From positions 1-39,878 of the forward strand of contig JAHLAX010000019.1 of NCBI GenBank assembly GCA_020625875.1: a stretch of 39,878 bases of DNA. Direction: 5' to 3'. The position numbers were made by a program, and so were the translations under genes. The number at the start of each line of letters is the position of its first letter. Within the stretch, counting starts at the first letter, position 1. Origin of the DNA: a bacterium. GTDB taxonomy: Bacteria > Bacillota > Clostridia > Oscillospirales > Acutalibacteraceae. The notes beneath the pieces are model-generated. The model was given only the letters and a program-made list of their open reading frames with translations, made no database searches and had not been told where the DNA came from. Below, in pieces: positions 1-8,482 of the stretch.

Positions 1-835
1 AGTTATATTCAACGTCTTTTTGAGCGGATGGAATCCTGACGCCGTTAACATCAGCAAGAATCTCACAATACTTATCAAAAACCTTTTTGCGCGCCGCGAT
101 CTCATCATCAATATGGCGCAAATTGCACAATCCCATAGCCGCGCAAAACTCGTTCATCTTTGCGTTAGCGCCGATGCCGCTGACTGTTTCGGGTCCGTGA
201 ATACCGAAATTCTTTAAATCATATATTTTGGCGCCGTACTTTTCGTCCCTAAAGCAAACCGCTCCGCCCTCAATAGTGTTAAAAACCTTTGTCGCGTGAA
301 AGCTGAAAATTGAGGCGTCGCCGAAGTTGCCTGTTCCTATACCCTTGTAGGTTTCGCCAAAGGTATGAGCAGCGTCATAAATAACCTTAAGATTGTATTT
401 TTCGGCAAGCTTCTCAATCTTTTCTGTTTCACATATATTGCCGTAACCATGGACGGGCAGAATCGCCGAGGTTTTTTCTGTTATGAGCGCCTCGATTTTA
501 TCAGCGTCGATTGTATAATCATCGGGTTTGATGTCGCAGAACACAGGTGTAAGCCCGTTTCGTACAATTGCGTGAGTGGTAGAGGCGAAGGTATACGGCG
601 TGGTTATAACCTCTCCCGAAAGTTCCATAGCCTGAAGAGTTAGCTCGAGCGCCATATGACCATTCGTCAACAGCTCAATATTATTAACTCCGAGATATTC
701 ACAGAGCTTTTTTTGGAACTCCTTGTGCTTAGCGCCCATATTGGTCAGCCAGTGAGTATCCCATAATTCTTTTATTTCTTCCGCGTACTCCTCAAAAGGA
801 GGCATCGAGGAGCGGGTAACAAAAATTTGCTTCAT
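1..835 (-). CDS. DegT/DnrJ/EryC1/StrS-family PLP aminotransferase (3' end missing)
   Basis: A PLP-dependent sugar aminotransferase that would convert a nucleotide-linked keto-sugar into an amino sugar for the surface polysaccharide. I translated it from the start ATG at 833-835, which follows an AAGGAAAG ribosome site; it runs off the left edge after 278 codons, so about 100 residues of a usual 360-400 are missing. Visible family marks are the Asp154-Ala-Ala-His cofactor motif, the SFHATK segment with the probable Schiff-base Lys183, and the following EGG. It is the last gene seen in the polysaccharide operon, 14 bases after the LicD-like gene. The exact sugar substrate cannot be read from the sequence; FdtB/QdtB/VioA-type 3- or 4-aminotransferases are the nearest known roles. 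Confidence 0.9.
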   Translation of the reverse strand, partial: MKQIFVTRSSMPPFEEYAEEIKELWDTHWLTNMGAKHKEFQKKLCEYLGVNNIELLTNGHMALELTLQAMELSGEVITTPYTFASTTHAIVRNGLTPVFCDIKPDDYTIDADKIEALITEKTSAILPVHGYGNICETEKIEKLAEKYNLKVIYDAAHTFGETYKGIGTGNFGDASIFSFHATKVFNTIEGGAVCFRDEKYGAKIYDLKNFGIHGPETVSGIGANAKMNEFCAAMGLCNLRHIDDEIAARKKVFDKYCEILADVNGVRIPSAQKDVEYN

Positions 836-849
836 AAAGACTTTCCTTA

Positions 850-1593
850 TTATTTGAATTCAATCTTTGTATAATGTCCGTGCCTTTCGGATTTGTCAGG
901 CAGCTTTAAATAATCGCCGTAGAGCTTTTTCAGCATTACATCAGGCTTGTTCGGCGCGTAAAAAAACGTGTTTTCAAATTTGATTTTTTTTAAAGGGAAT
1001 ACATCGTTCTCCTCTAAAAACTCGTAATTAATCGGCATAGCGAAAACCTTTTTGTCAGATTGTTTGTATGGGTTTTCGGATGTTCGTTTAAAATTAAGAT
1101 TCTTTATCCTGCTCTCATACTCTTCGACAGAAATAAGCCCCTTTGATTTTCGTCTCTCTAAATATGCCTCGGTTTCGTTATAAAACCATTCAAACAAATC
1201 GGATTGATTAACCTTTTTCATACGATAAAGATCAACGCTCAAACCTTTGTGTGAATATAAACTATCCTGCGGGAACAAGGCGCATTCAGCTACTGAATTT
1301 AAGTCTTTAACGTGCGCCCATGCGTGAAAATATAACGGCTCTGACCGTTCGTCCTCAACAAACATATTCTCGGGAAGTTCCCGTCTAAGACATTCTATCC
1401 CCTTGTCATAGTTGTCATCAAAAACAAAAAAATCAAAATCATCGTCCCACGGAATAAATCCCTCGTGACGCACCGCTCCAAGGAGAGTTCCGTACGCTAT
1501 CATATAAGGTATGTTGTTTTTTTCGAATATCCGCGCTATCTTAGCGCTCATATTAAGAAGTGTATCCTGAGCTCGTTTTATATCAATACTCAT
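850..1593 (-). CDS. LicD-family phosphotransferase
   Basis: A 247-residue LicD-like protein. LicD proteins move phosphocholine or another phospho-group from a nucleotide carrier to a cell-surface glycan. The family signature lies near the N-terminus: PYMIAYGTLLGAVRHEGFIP, directly followed by the acidic WDDDFDFF metal-binding motif at about residues 48-56. There is no signal peptide or membrane segment, so it should act in the cytoplasm on lipid-linked repeat units. It starts at ATG 1593 with a GAGGGAT ribosome site, 9 bases after the ATP-grasp/HAD gene. Other LicD homologues move ribitol-phosphate or sugar-phosphate, and no choline-uptake or activation genes are visible here, so the donor is open. 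Confidence 0.88.
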   Translation of the reverse strand: MSIDIKRAQDTLLNMSAKIARIFEKNNIPYMIAYGTLLGAVRHEGFIPWDDDFDFFVFDDNYDKGIECLRRELPENMFVEDERSEPLYFHAWAHVKDLNSVAECALFPQDSLYSHKGLSVDLYRMKKVNQSDLFEWFYNETEAYLERRKSKGLISVEEYESRIKNLNFKRTSENPYKQSDKKVFAMPINYEFLEENDVFPLKKIKFENTFFYAPNKPDVMLKKLYGDYLKLPDKSERHGHYTKIEFK

Positions 1594-1602
1594 TATCCCT
1601 CA

Positions 1603-2889
1603 TCAAGCTTTATAATTAATAAGCGATTCTACCATATCCACATCAAAAACCGCGATATTTCGTTTTGTCGCGACTTTGATTCTCTCCGCAAAGGAATCGT
1701 CAATAAAAATTGCGTTTTGTTCTGTAATATAATTGATTTTTTCATCGCCCTCGTCAAGCACTGTAATAGCGTCAAAGAGCTCCTCGCCGATTCGGTACTT
1801 TTTTAAATCATTGTGAATATCGCCTTTGTGTCTTGACAATAGATGAATAATCTTGTTCTCGTTAATTGCCTGATATATAAAACTCATCAGCTGAGTATTT
1901 ACCTTGTTATCAATAATGAGCGTGTCGTCAAAATCCAGATATATATGGGTATAATCCAGATTGATTTTATACGCTCCATACAGCGCTCTGTCCACTGATA
2001 TTTCATATCCGTTATCAATTATATCAACGTCATATCCCCAAAACGCGAATAGTGTTAACAGCGGATAGTTTATACCGCAGTTTCTTGAAAGCCCCATAGT
2101 ACCGGGGATTCTCGGTGAAATCTCGAGGAGTTTATAGATACCGTTTTTATCTTTTTTTATCTGAAAAAACCATGCTCCCTTAAAGTTAAGTTTTTCGTTG
2201 ATTGTTGTTGCCATTTCAAGAATTTTATCGTCTTTGTCTAAAGACCTCGAACGCACGCTTATGCCGTTACGGATTCTCTCGCGGGTTCGTTGCTTAGCGA
2301 CTCTCAGCTTACCCTTGCCGTCTGTAAAGCAATCGACAGTATATTCGTCGCCCGAAAGATACTCACAGATAATCGGGTTGTCGCTGTGCTCAAGTCTGAA
2401 ATCGAGTTCTTCCATATCTCTGGCTATATGCGCACCCTGAGATCCCTGCCCCATATCAGGCTTTACAAATACGGGAAAGCTCAAAACCGCGCCTCGCTCA
2501 TAAAGCTCAGGGACAAACCATTCTCCTTTAAACAGTTTATAACTCTGGCTTTTGCTTCGACATACCGATGTTGTCGTTTTGTCGGCAATAATTAACTGAG
2601 CGTTAATTTTATCGGAATTTTCACTGAAAAACTCAATTACGGGATCATACGCGGGATAAACGCAATCTATGTTATTGTCGCTTAGAATTCTGTTAAATTC
2701 TTCTATAAACCCGTTTTCATAAATGAAAGGAATATCTTTTATTAGATTCTTATACATATATTCGCTGTGGTCGTTGACGCTCGTGCCTCCGAAAAGCGTA
2801 ACAAACTTACATAATTTGAGCGCGTTGAAAATTTCTGAGGCAATCTCGGTTCCCGCAGGAAAAACAAGCACATTCTTCTTTTTAAACAT
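1603..2889 (-). CDS. ATP-grasp ligase fused to a HAD-like domain
   Basis: A 428-residue two-domain protein. Residues 1 to about 300 look like an ATP-grasp enzyme of the carbamoyl-phosphate-synthase type: VFVKPDMGQGSQG is the ATP lysine/glycine-loop region, ICEYLSGDEYTVDCF the central strand, and LLEISPRIPGT the Mg-binding Glu-containing strand. Residues about 318-428 look like a HAD phosphatase: YLDFDDTL (motif I, DxD), HLLSRH (motif II Ser) and AIFIDDSF (motif IV DD). ATP-grasp enzymes join a carboxylate to an amine via an acyl-phosphate. In this operon the likely role is attaching an amino acid or similar group to a sugar or its precursor, with the HAD part acting as phosphatase or regulator. 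That role is inference. The ATG at 2889 lies 8 bases after the flippase stop. Confidence 0.8.
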   Translation of the reverse strand: MFKKKNVLVFPAGTEIASEIFNALKLCKFVTLFGGTSVNDHSEYMYKNLIKDIPFIYENGFIEEFNRILSDNNIDCVYPAYDPVIEFFSENSDKINAQLIIADKTTTSVCRSKSQSYKLFKGEWFVPELYERGAVLSFPVFVKPDMGQGSQGAHIARDMEELDFRLEHSDNPIICEYLSGDEYTVDCFTDGKGKLRVAKQRTRERIRNGISVRSRSLDKDDKILEMATTINEKLNFKGAWFFQIKKDKNGIYKLLEISPRIPGTMGLSRNCGINYPLLTLFAFWGYDVDIIDNGYEISVDRALYGAYKINLDYTHIYLDFDDTLIIDNKVNTQLMSFIYQAINENKIIHLLSRHKGDIHNDLKKYRIGEELFDAITVLDEGDEKINYITEQNAIFIDDSFAERIKVATKRNIAVFDVDMVESLINYKA

Positions 2890-2897
2890 CTGTACAC

Positions 2898-4340
2898 CTA
2901 CTTTGTCTGACCTCTTTTGAAAAATGATTTAAGCATCCCAAACAAATACTCGAACGATTCCATCTTAAACACCTTTGAGCCCGCGATATATATCGCCGCG
3001 CCGAGCGGAATCTGAATACACAGAGTAACGAAATCCGGCAGTCCGATAAACTCAATCGGGAACACACAGGCGCCTGTGAATACCGCAAGCAAAATCCCGG
3101 GGATAATGTCCTTCATCTGTTCCAAATATGAATAGTTGAGCAGCTTTCGGTTTGGCCATGTATTAATTATCATTGAGGCTAAGGTTGTAAACAGCAGGCT
3201 GTACGCCATAGCTTCGACGCTTATCCAGAATGTGGCGAGCAACACGCTGACTCCCAATATTTTTTTTATAATCTCAAGCTTTAAGAACATATCGCTGCGT
3301 CCCATAGCCTTAATCGCGTTGAGGTTGGCGGTATGTATGGGATAAAACATAAAAGTCACACAGAATATGCGAACAAATAAGACAGCGGACAGCCATTTTT
3401 CTGTCAATAGAAAACGTATAAGCGGAGTAGCCGTAAAAGCAAGCCCCATAAGCAGCGGCGCTATAAGGTAGGTTGAGGTTTTTATCGCGCGCCTTGTCAT
3501 AGCCTTGACGTGAGCCTTATCATCCTGAACATTCGACATGGCGGGCAAAAGCACGCTGTCAATTGAAACATTAATATTGTTTACAATTACATTAGGGAAC
3601 TGATAACCTCTGTCGTAAAAAGCAAGGTCCTTCTTGCTGTATCTGCCGCCGATAATCAGCGTACGGATATTATTGTATAAGGTTTCAATCAACGAAGAAA
3701 CAAGTAGCTTCCATCCGTAAGAAAACAAGCCCTTGAATCTTTTGAACGAGAACATCCTCTTGGGGCGCCATTTGACTGTAAGCCAAAGAATCAGCGTATC
3801 TACAGCGTTATTAAAAATTGACTGAGCAATCAGCGCCCATACACCGAAGCCGTTATAAGCCATAACGATTCCCACAACGCCCGCGCCGATTGTGCCGCCG
3901 AGAGTCGCGAAGAAAAATCGCTTAAAAATCAGATTGCGCGAAACATAGGCAGTCTGAACATTCTTTACTCCCGCTATAAGCAGAGTTATACCTATAACTC
4001 TTATATACGCCGTCATATCGGGATTGGAGTAAACATTGGCTATAAAAGGCGCGGCAAAAAACAACAACAGATATATAATTACGCAAAAGAGCATATTTAC
4101 GTAAAAAACTGTTGAAAAGTCCTTGTCGTCCGCGTCTTTTTTCTGAATCAGCGCGTTGCTGAGTCCGCTGTCGATAAACACAGTCAGAATTGTAATAAAG
4201 GCTGTGAGCAGAGCCACTGTTCCGTATTCTTTCGGCATAAGTATACGCGCCAAAACAATAGAAACCACAAACTGCACGAGCTGAGCTCCGCAGCGCTCCA
4301 GAAAACGCCATATAAAATTGGACAGAATTTTCTTGCTCAT
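2898..4340 (-). CDS. wzx: Wzx-type polysaccharide flippase (MOP superfamily)
   Basis: A 480-residue polytopic membrane protein with roughly 12-14 hydrophobic segments from end to end, typical of polysaccharide transporters (RfbX/Wzx, MviN/MATE-like fold). The N-terminal region (FLERCGAQLVQFVVSIVLAR, then IDSGLSNALIQKK) is characteristic of Wzx/TuaB-type exporters. It would move undecaprenyl-diphosphate-linked repeat units across the membrane for the polymerase encoded at 5336-6586. Its ATG overlaps the preceding glycosyltransferase stop by one base (TAATG), which implies translational coupling. A lipid II or teichuronic acid flippase is possible by fold, but the operon makes the capsule role most likely. 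Confidence 0.9.
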   Translation of the reverse strand: MSKKILSNFIWRFLERCGAQLVQFVVSIVLARILMPKEYGTVALLTAFITILTVFIDSGLSNALIQKKDADDKDFSTVFYVNMLFCVIIYLLLFFAAPFIANVYSNPDMTAYIRVIGITLLIAGVKNVQTAYVSRNLIFKRFFFATLGGTIGAGVVGIVMAYNGFGVWALIAQSIFNNAVDTLILWLTVKWRPKRMFSFKRFKGLFSYGWKLLVSSLIETLYNNIRTLIIGGRYSKKDLAFYDRGYQFPNVIVNNINVSIDSVLLPAMSNVQDDKAHVKAMTRRAIKTSTYLIAPLLMGLAFTATPLIRFLLTEKWLSAVLFVRIFCVTFMFYPIHTANLNAIKAMGRSDMFLKLEIIKKILGVSVLLATFWISVEAMAYSLLFTTLASMIINTWPNRKLLNYSYLEQMKDIIPGILLAVFTGACVFPIEFIGLPDFVTLCIQIPLGAAIYIAGSKVFKMESFEYLFGMLKSFFKRGQTK

Positions 4341-5308
4341 TAATTTCTACCCTTTAATTTTTGATATATTTTATATGTAAAATCAAACCTGAAAATAAGA
4401 CATTTAACAAAGTATTTAAGCTTTCCTGTTTTCTGCGTTTCGGCAGTAAAATACTGTTCGTAGGGGGGCTTTTTTACAGTAAAATATTTACCTTGGTTTT
4501 TTAAAATAACATAATTATACTTTGTTATAAGCTGCTGAATCTCTTTATCGTATTTGTATTCCGTAGATTTGTCAAATACACTAATCATTCTGATAAACTC
4601 TTTACAATGTTCGATGTATTTGTATTTGTTTTGAGAAATTCTGACGCTCCACGAACCATTGACAGCATAATTATATACCGACATATTACGCGCGATATAG
4701 TGAACTGTGCCGTTAAGTGCTCCGTTAATTATCAACTGATAATCAGAAAAGCCTTTGGCGACAAGCGCTTTCGGAAAGTCGGAATACACCCGCTTTTTCA
4801 TAAGGATAGAGTTAGTCGAAAAATGTCCCGCTTTTAGTAGGATTACTTCATTAATTGTATAATCACGGTCGTTGTTTTCGTCTGTCAAATCGGAATCCGT
4901 ATTTTTCTGACAATTGTGAAGTGTAGCCTGATGAGTGCAAAGCGCGCATTCAGGGTGAGCCGTCATATAATCATACTGTATCTGAAGCTTGTTTTCGTCA
5001 GTCCAGTAGTCGTCGCCCTCGCATAACGCCACATACTCTCCCTGAATAACAGGCAGAACAAACTTATTTTTAGCGTTTATTCCGCGTGAGTATAAATTCT
5101 CCTTTTGATAAATCGGCTTGATAATCTCAGGATATTTTTTTTCGTATTCGCGGACAATATCCGCCGTGTCGTCTGTGGACGCGTCGTCATGTACTATCAC
5201 CTCAAAAGGGAAGTTCGTTTTTTGGCTTACAAACCCTTCGAGTGCGCGCCCGATGTAATCTTTATGATTGTATGTCATACACACAACAGAAATTTTAATA
5301 TCAGCCAA
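4340..5308 (-). CDS. Family 2 glycosyltransferase
   Basis: A 322-residue cytoplasmic GT-A glycosyltransferase. The N-terminus has the family strand SVVCMTYNHKDYI, then VIVHDDASTDDT, and a donor/metal-binding acidic motif in CEGDDYW at about residue 97. It should add one sugar to the lipid-linked repeat unit. The start is TTG at 5306-5308 with a GGAGGG ribosome site 6-7 bases upstream, and residues MADIKISVVCM begin the domain directly. It sits between the Wzy-like polymerase (27 bases upstream) and Wzx. Sugar specificity cannot be told; proteins with this start (VCMTYNHKDYI) are common in clostridial and Bacteroides capsule loci. Confidence 0.88.
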   Translation of the reverse strand: MADIKISVVCMTYNHKDYIGRALEGFVSQKTNFPFEVIVHDDASTDDTADIVREYEKKYPEIIKPIYQKENLYSRGINAKNKFVLPVIQGEYVALCEGDDYWTDENKLQIQYDYMTAHPECALCTHQATLHNCQKNTDSDLTDENNDRDYTINEVILLKAGHFSTNSILMKKRVYSDFPKALVAKGFSDYQLIINGALNGTVHYIARNMSVYNYAVNGSWSVRISQNKYKYIEHCKEFIRMISVFDKSTEYKYDKEIQQLITKYNYVILKNQGKYFTVKKPPYEQYFTAETQKTGKLKYFVKCLIFRFDFTYKIYQKLKGRN

Positions 5309-5335
5309 AAATATCCCTCCAAAGGATAATATCGT

Positions 5336-6586
5336 TTATTTGTGAATAGATATTTTACCGTTTTTAATGTTAATATGGCGTTTGAGCCGATTGTTGCTTT
5401 CGTCCGCGTCAATCGGGACAATATTGCCCTTCCCGTCACGGTCGTATCGGTTAAAATAAAATACCAGAGTATACGTCATAAACCAGAACGGTATTCCGCC
5501 GTTACCGAGCATATGAGAACCCGCAAGCTCAATAAACATATATAGTATAACAAACATTGAGTACCGTCTTTTTGCGATAATTGACGTAAAGAACAAATAT
5601 ATAAACAACCCCACAACTGATACTTCAAGATATAATCTCAACAAATCGTTGTGTATACTTCCCTTTACAAAATGCCCGTACCACGGAACCCTGATTGTAA
5701 AGAACGAGCCCAGTCCTCGGCTGAGTATCTCTCCCGAAACAGCCTTTCGGATTGTATAGTATCTGAAGTTTGAAAAATCAACAAAATCAAGACCCGTCAG
5801 GTCATTAAACCATCGTCCGAACTCCTCTGAAACGGTGTATTGCATTAACACACCCAAAATTGTAAAAAACAGAGCTATTCCTATCATATAGCCGATTTTT
5901 ACTCTTTTGTTTCTCGTTCGCATTAATCCGACTATTGTTATGAATATCAGGTAGATAATACATAACCTTTTCCACGCCAGAATACAAAATACAGCTGAAA
6001 CCGCTCTGAGCTTATAATTGCCGTTAAATGTATAGAAAATATACATAAGTAAATAAAAGTGCGCCACTTCATTTTCGAACGGTCCTTTTGAGGCAATAAA
6101 AGAAAACTCGCTGATTGCGTTTCCGCGCACAATCTTTTGGATAATAAATACCATATAATAAACGCTTACGATAAAAAGCGAAAAATTAATTATATGTTTA
6201 AACCTTTCAACGCTCCAGTCATTTCTGAATATGGTATAGGCAAACAACAGAGGCGCCAGCATAAAATAAATCTGCACTATCCAATTATTAGCCAAACCGT
6301 TAAACGCCATATAAATCAAAGTTATAAAAATCAATGATATTGCCGCAGCGAAAATGCACTTCATTTCAAATGTAAAGTTTTTTATTCTTAACCTTCCTTT
6401 TCGAAGGTCGGAAATGAACCCGACAATTATTGTCGTGACAATTAAAATATGCTTTATTCCAAGCGAATCAAAAAACACAAACAGCTGCACGCTGTAGTTA
6501 TTTACAAAAAACTGCATACAAAGGAAAGTCAGGGACAAATATATCAAAACGTCTAAAAATGTAATTCTTATTGTTTTATTGCCCAT
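5336..6586 (-). CDS. Wzy-like O-antigen/capsule polymerase
   Basis: A 416-residue membrane protein with about 10-12 hydrophobic segments and a long loop in its second half. That loop includes the stretch VPWYGHFVKGSIHNDLLRLY (residues about 310-329), the His-containing periplasmic loop typical of O-antigen ligase/polymerase proteins. Wzy proteins are very divergent, so the call rests on topology, this motif and position in a Wzx/Wzy locus that otherwise lacks a polymerase. It would join flipped repeat units on the outer face of the membrane. ATG 6586 follows a GGAGAG ribosome site, 27 bases after a GT2 gene. The C-terminal tail is cytoplasmic-looking and basic. Confidence 0.78.
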   Translation of the reverse strand: MGNKTIRITFLDVLIYLSLTFLCMQFFVNNYSVQLFVFFDSLGIKHILIVTTIIVGFISDLRKGRLRIKNFTFEMKCIFAAAISLIFITLIYMAFNGLANNWIVQIYFMLAPLLFAYTIFRNDWSVERFKHIINFSLFIVSVYYMVFIIQKIVRGNAISEFSFIASKGPFENEVAHFYLLMYIFYTFNGNYKLRAVSAVFCILAWKRLCIIYLIFITIVGLMRTRNKRVKIGYMIGIALFFTILGVLMQYTVSEEFGRWFNDLTGLDFVDFSNFRYYTIRKAVSGEILSRGLGSFFTIRVPWYGHFVKGSIHNDLLRLYLEVSVVGLFIYLFFTSIIAKRRYSMFVILYMFIELAGSHMLGNGGIPFWFMTYTLVFYFNRYDRDGKGNIVPIDADESNNRLKRHINIKNGKISIHK

Positions 6587-6613
6587 TATACTCTCTCCTT
6601 TCTTTGCTGAATA

Positions 6614-7540
6614 CTATATTATCCTGCCGAAATACGACGCGACTGCGCGGATTTTTCTTTTTAATCCGCTGTGAATGTATGTTATAACAGTCTTTCTTTT
6701 TAGCTTTAAATTCTTCCATGCTTCCGAGTATATCTCGGAATTCTCTGATTTATTTACAACCTTTAAAAGCGTTATATAACTGTCAAAGCAACGGCAATCC
6801 GCTATTCTTTTCAGCTCGGGGTAAATCTTAGTTATTTCTCCTGTCATCAGATAACAAAACTCTATAGCGTCAAGTCTCGCGGGAGTAAACTTTTGTCTCG
6901 AAATTGTACCCTGATGATGAATATAATTATACAGCGCTCTCTCACCGAACACTATTTTATCGCACAAGAGAAATGTTTTATATATTGTGGCGACGTCTTC
7001 ATATATTCGTCCTACAGGGAACCGTATATCCCGAAAATGCTCGGTTTTAAAAAGCTTAGCTGATGCGCTATTTGTATATTTCTTGCTGTTTAGTAACTCA
7101 AACAGCGCTTGTTTTCTGTCCATAATAATAATCTTGCCCGAATTATAACAGGAAATCTCTTTTTCATTTGGAGTAAGATTATTAATTGAACATATAGACA
7201 TATCGGCGTTGTTATCTTTTAACAATCTGTACAGATATTCAACGTAATCCTTTTCGATATAATCGTCGCTGTCCACAAAAGTGATATATTTCCCCTTTGC
7301 GCGCTCAATAGCTGCATTTCTGGCGTCTGACAAGCCGCCGTTTTCTTTGTGAATAACTTTTATTCGGGCATCATTTTCGGCGTATCGGTCGCTGATTTTT
7401 CCGCTTCTATCGTTTGAGCCATCGTCCACTAAAATAATTTCTAAATTCTTATATGACTGAGCGAGAATACTGTCGACGCACTTTTCTATGTAATTTTCAA
7501 CATTGTATACAGGTACAACGACAGTAACCAAATCACCCAT
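6614..7540 (-). CDS. Family 2 glycosyltransferase
   Basis: A 308-residue GT-A enzyme with a textbook GT2 N-terminus: TVVVPVYNVENYIEKCVDSI, IILVDDGSNDRSG, then ENGGLSDARNAAIERAKG and the VDSDDYIE metal motif at about residue 92. Close relatives by motif are the EpsH/EpsJ/CpsI-type capsule glycosyltransferases. It probably adds a hexose or N-acetyl-hexosamine to the growing repeat unit. The ATG at 7540 abuts the stop of the nitroreductase-like gene (7541), so translation is probably coupled. The sequence is AT-richer than the assembly genes at the promoter-proximal end of the operon. Confidence 0.92.
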   Translation of the reverse strand: MGDLVTVVVPVYNVENYIEKCVDSILAQSYKNLEIILVDDGSNDRSGKISDRYAENDARIKVIHKENGGLSDARNAAIERAKGKYITFVDSDDYIEKDYVEYLYRLLKDNNADMSICSINNLTPNEKEISCYNSGKIIIMDRKQALFELLNSKKYTNSASAKLFKTEHFRDIRFPVGRIYEDVATIYKTFLLCDKIVFGERALYNYIHHQGTISRQKFTPARLDAIEFCYLMTGEITKIYPELKRIADCRCFDSYITLLKVVNKSENSEIYSEAWKNLKLKRKTVITYIHSGLKRKIRAVASYFGRII

Positions 7541-8482
7541 TTATATCTCCTTGTATATTTGAAGTATAGGTTTACGGACGGAATTTGGAGTTTTTACATT
7601 TTCTTTATAATACCCCGCTCCGATAACCACTCCTATGCGCTCGCTTTTTTTGAGTCCGAGTTTTTCGCGTACCGCTTTATCATCCCTGCGTTTGTTTGAC
7701 CACTGCAAAAAGCATGAACCAATACCTTTTTGGTGAAGTGCGTTCGCAAAATTCATCGCCGTTAATCCGACATTAAGGTAGCCCTGATTTCGCTCGCCGA
7801 AATAGTCTAAAGAAGCTATATCAAATGTTATAAGAAAAAAAGTCACCGCTTCTGTATTAAATCCGCTTATGCCCATTATTTTTTCAATTAACAGTCTTTT
7901 TGCTTCTTCAGATTTCACTCTATAAACACTGCACATCTGACGATTGCAGGCGGTTGGCGCTGCCTGAAAAAATTTCAGCGCGTAGTCTATATCTTCACTG
8001 CTTATCTCACGGTTTTCAAAATCCCGCACAGACCTTCTGCCAAAGAAAGACTTTTCTTTTTTAAACAATGAGCATCCCGCTCCGTCAATTGTTTTCAGGT
8101 TATTGATATATTGATATAAATCTTCGGGAATATCATAGCCGTGCTCATCGTGAAACGCTTTCCACGCTTTTAACGCGGAAATACCCAAGGCATACTCAAA
8201 TTCCTCTGCTTTTTCGGGACTGCTTTTCAATATCTCAGCAATTTGTTTAGCCTTGCTCTTGCCAAAAGCTCTTGGCTTATTGCTGCACAAGCCCTTTTCG
8301 ACGCTGTGAACAAGTAGCATCAGTCTGTAGCTGTAATCGCCTTTAAGCTCAGCTTTTTCAATATAGTATCTGTTGAAATCAGCAGCGTCACCCATAAATT
8401 CTTTGTAGTTTTTTATAGCCTTGACGCGGCGACGCAAAAAACTATTCTTTTTTAGGCTTGAATGGAAGCTTTTATCTGCCAT
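7541..8482 (-). CDS. Nitroreductase-family FMN protein within the polysaccharide operon
   Basis: A 313-residue protein. Its C-terminal part (about 140-313) is nitroreductase-like: RRSVRDFENREIS is the FMN-binding N-terminal signature, followed by AAPTACNRQMCSVYRV and the late VVIGAGY segment. The first 120-140 residues are an extra helical-looking region with a conserved-looking HSVEKGL stretch. The family uses FMN and NAD(P)H, and some members are dehydrogenases or flavin-fragmenting enzymes rather than nitro-reductases. In this position it may modify a sugar or an attached group, a role that is inference only. Its start overlaps the pyruvyl-transferase stop by 11 bases, so the two proteins are probably made together. 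Confidence 0.85.
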   Translation of the reverse strand: MADKSFHSSLKKNSFLRRRVKAIKNYKEFMGDAADFNRYYIEKAELKGDYSYRLMLLVHSVEKGLCSNKPRAFGKSKAKQIAEILKSSPEKAEEFEYALGISALKAWKAFHDEHGYDIPEDLYQYINNLKTIDGAGCSLFKKEKSFFGRRSVRDFENREISSEDIDYALKFFQAAPTACNRQMCSVYRVKSEEAKRLLIEKIMGISGFNTEAVTFFLITFDIASLDYFGERNQGYLNVGLTAMNFANALHQKGIGSCFLQWSNKRRDDKAVREKLGLKKSERIGVVIGAGYYKENVKTPNSVRKPILQIYKEI

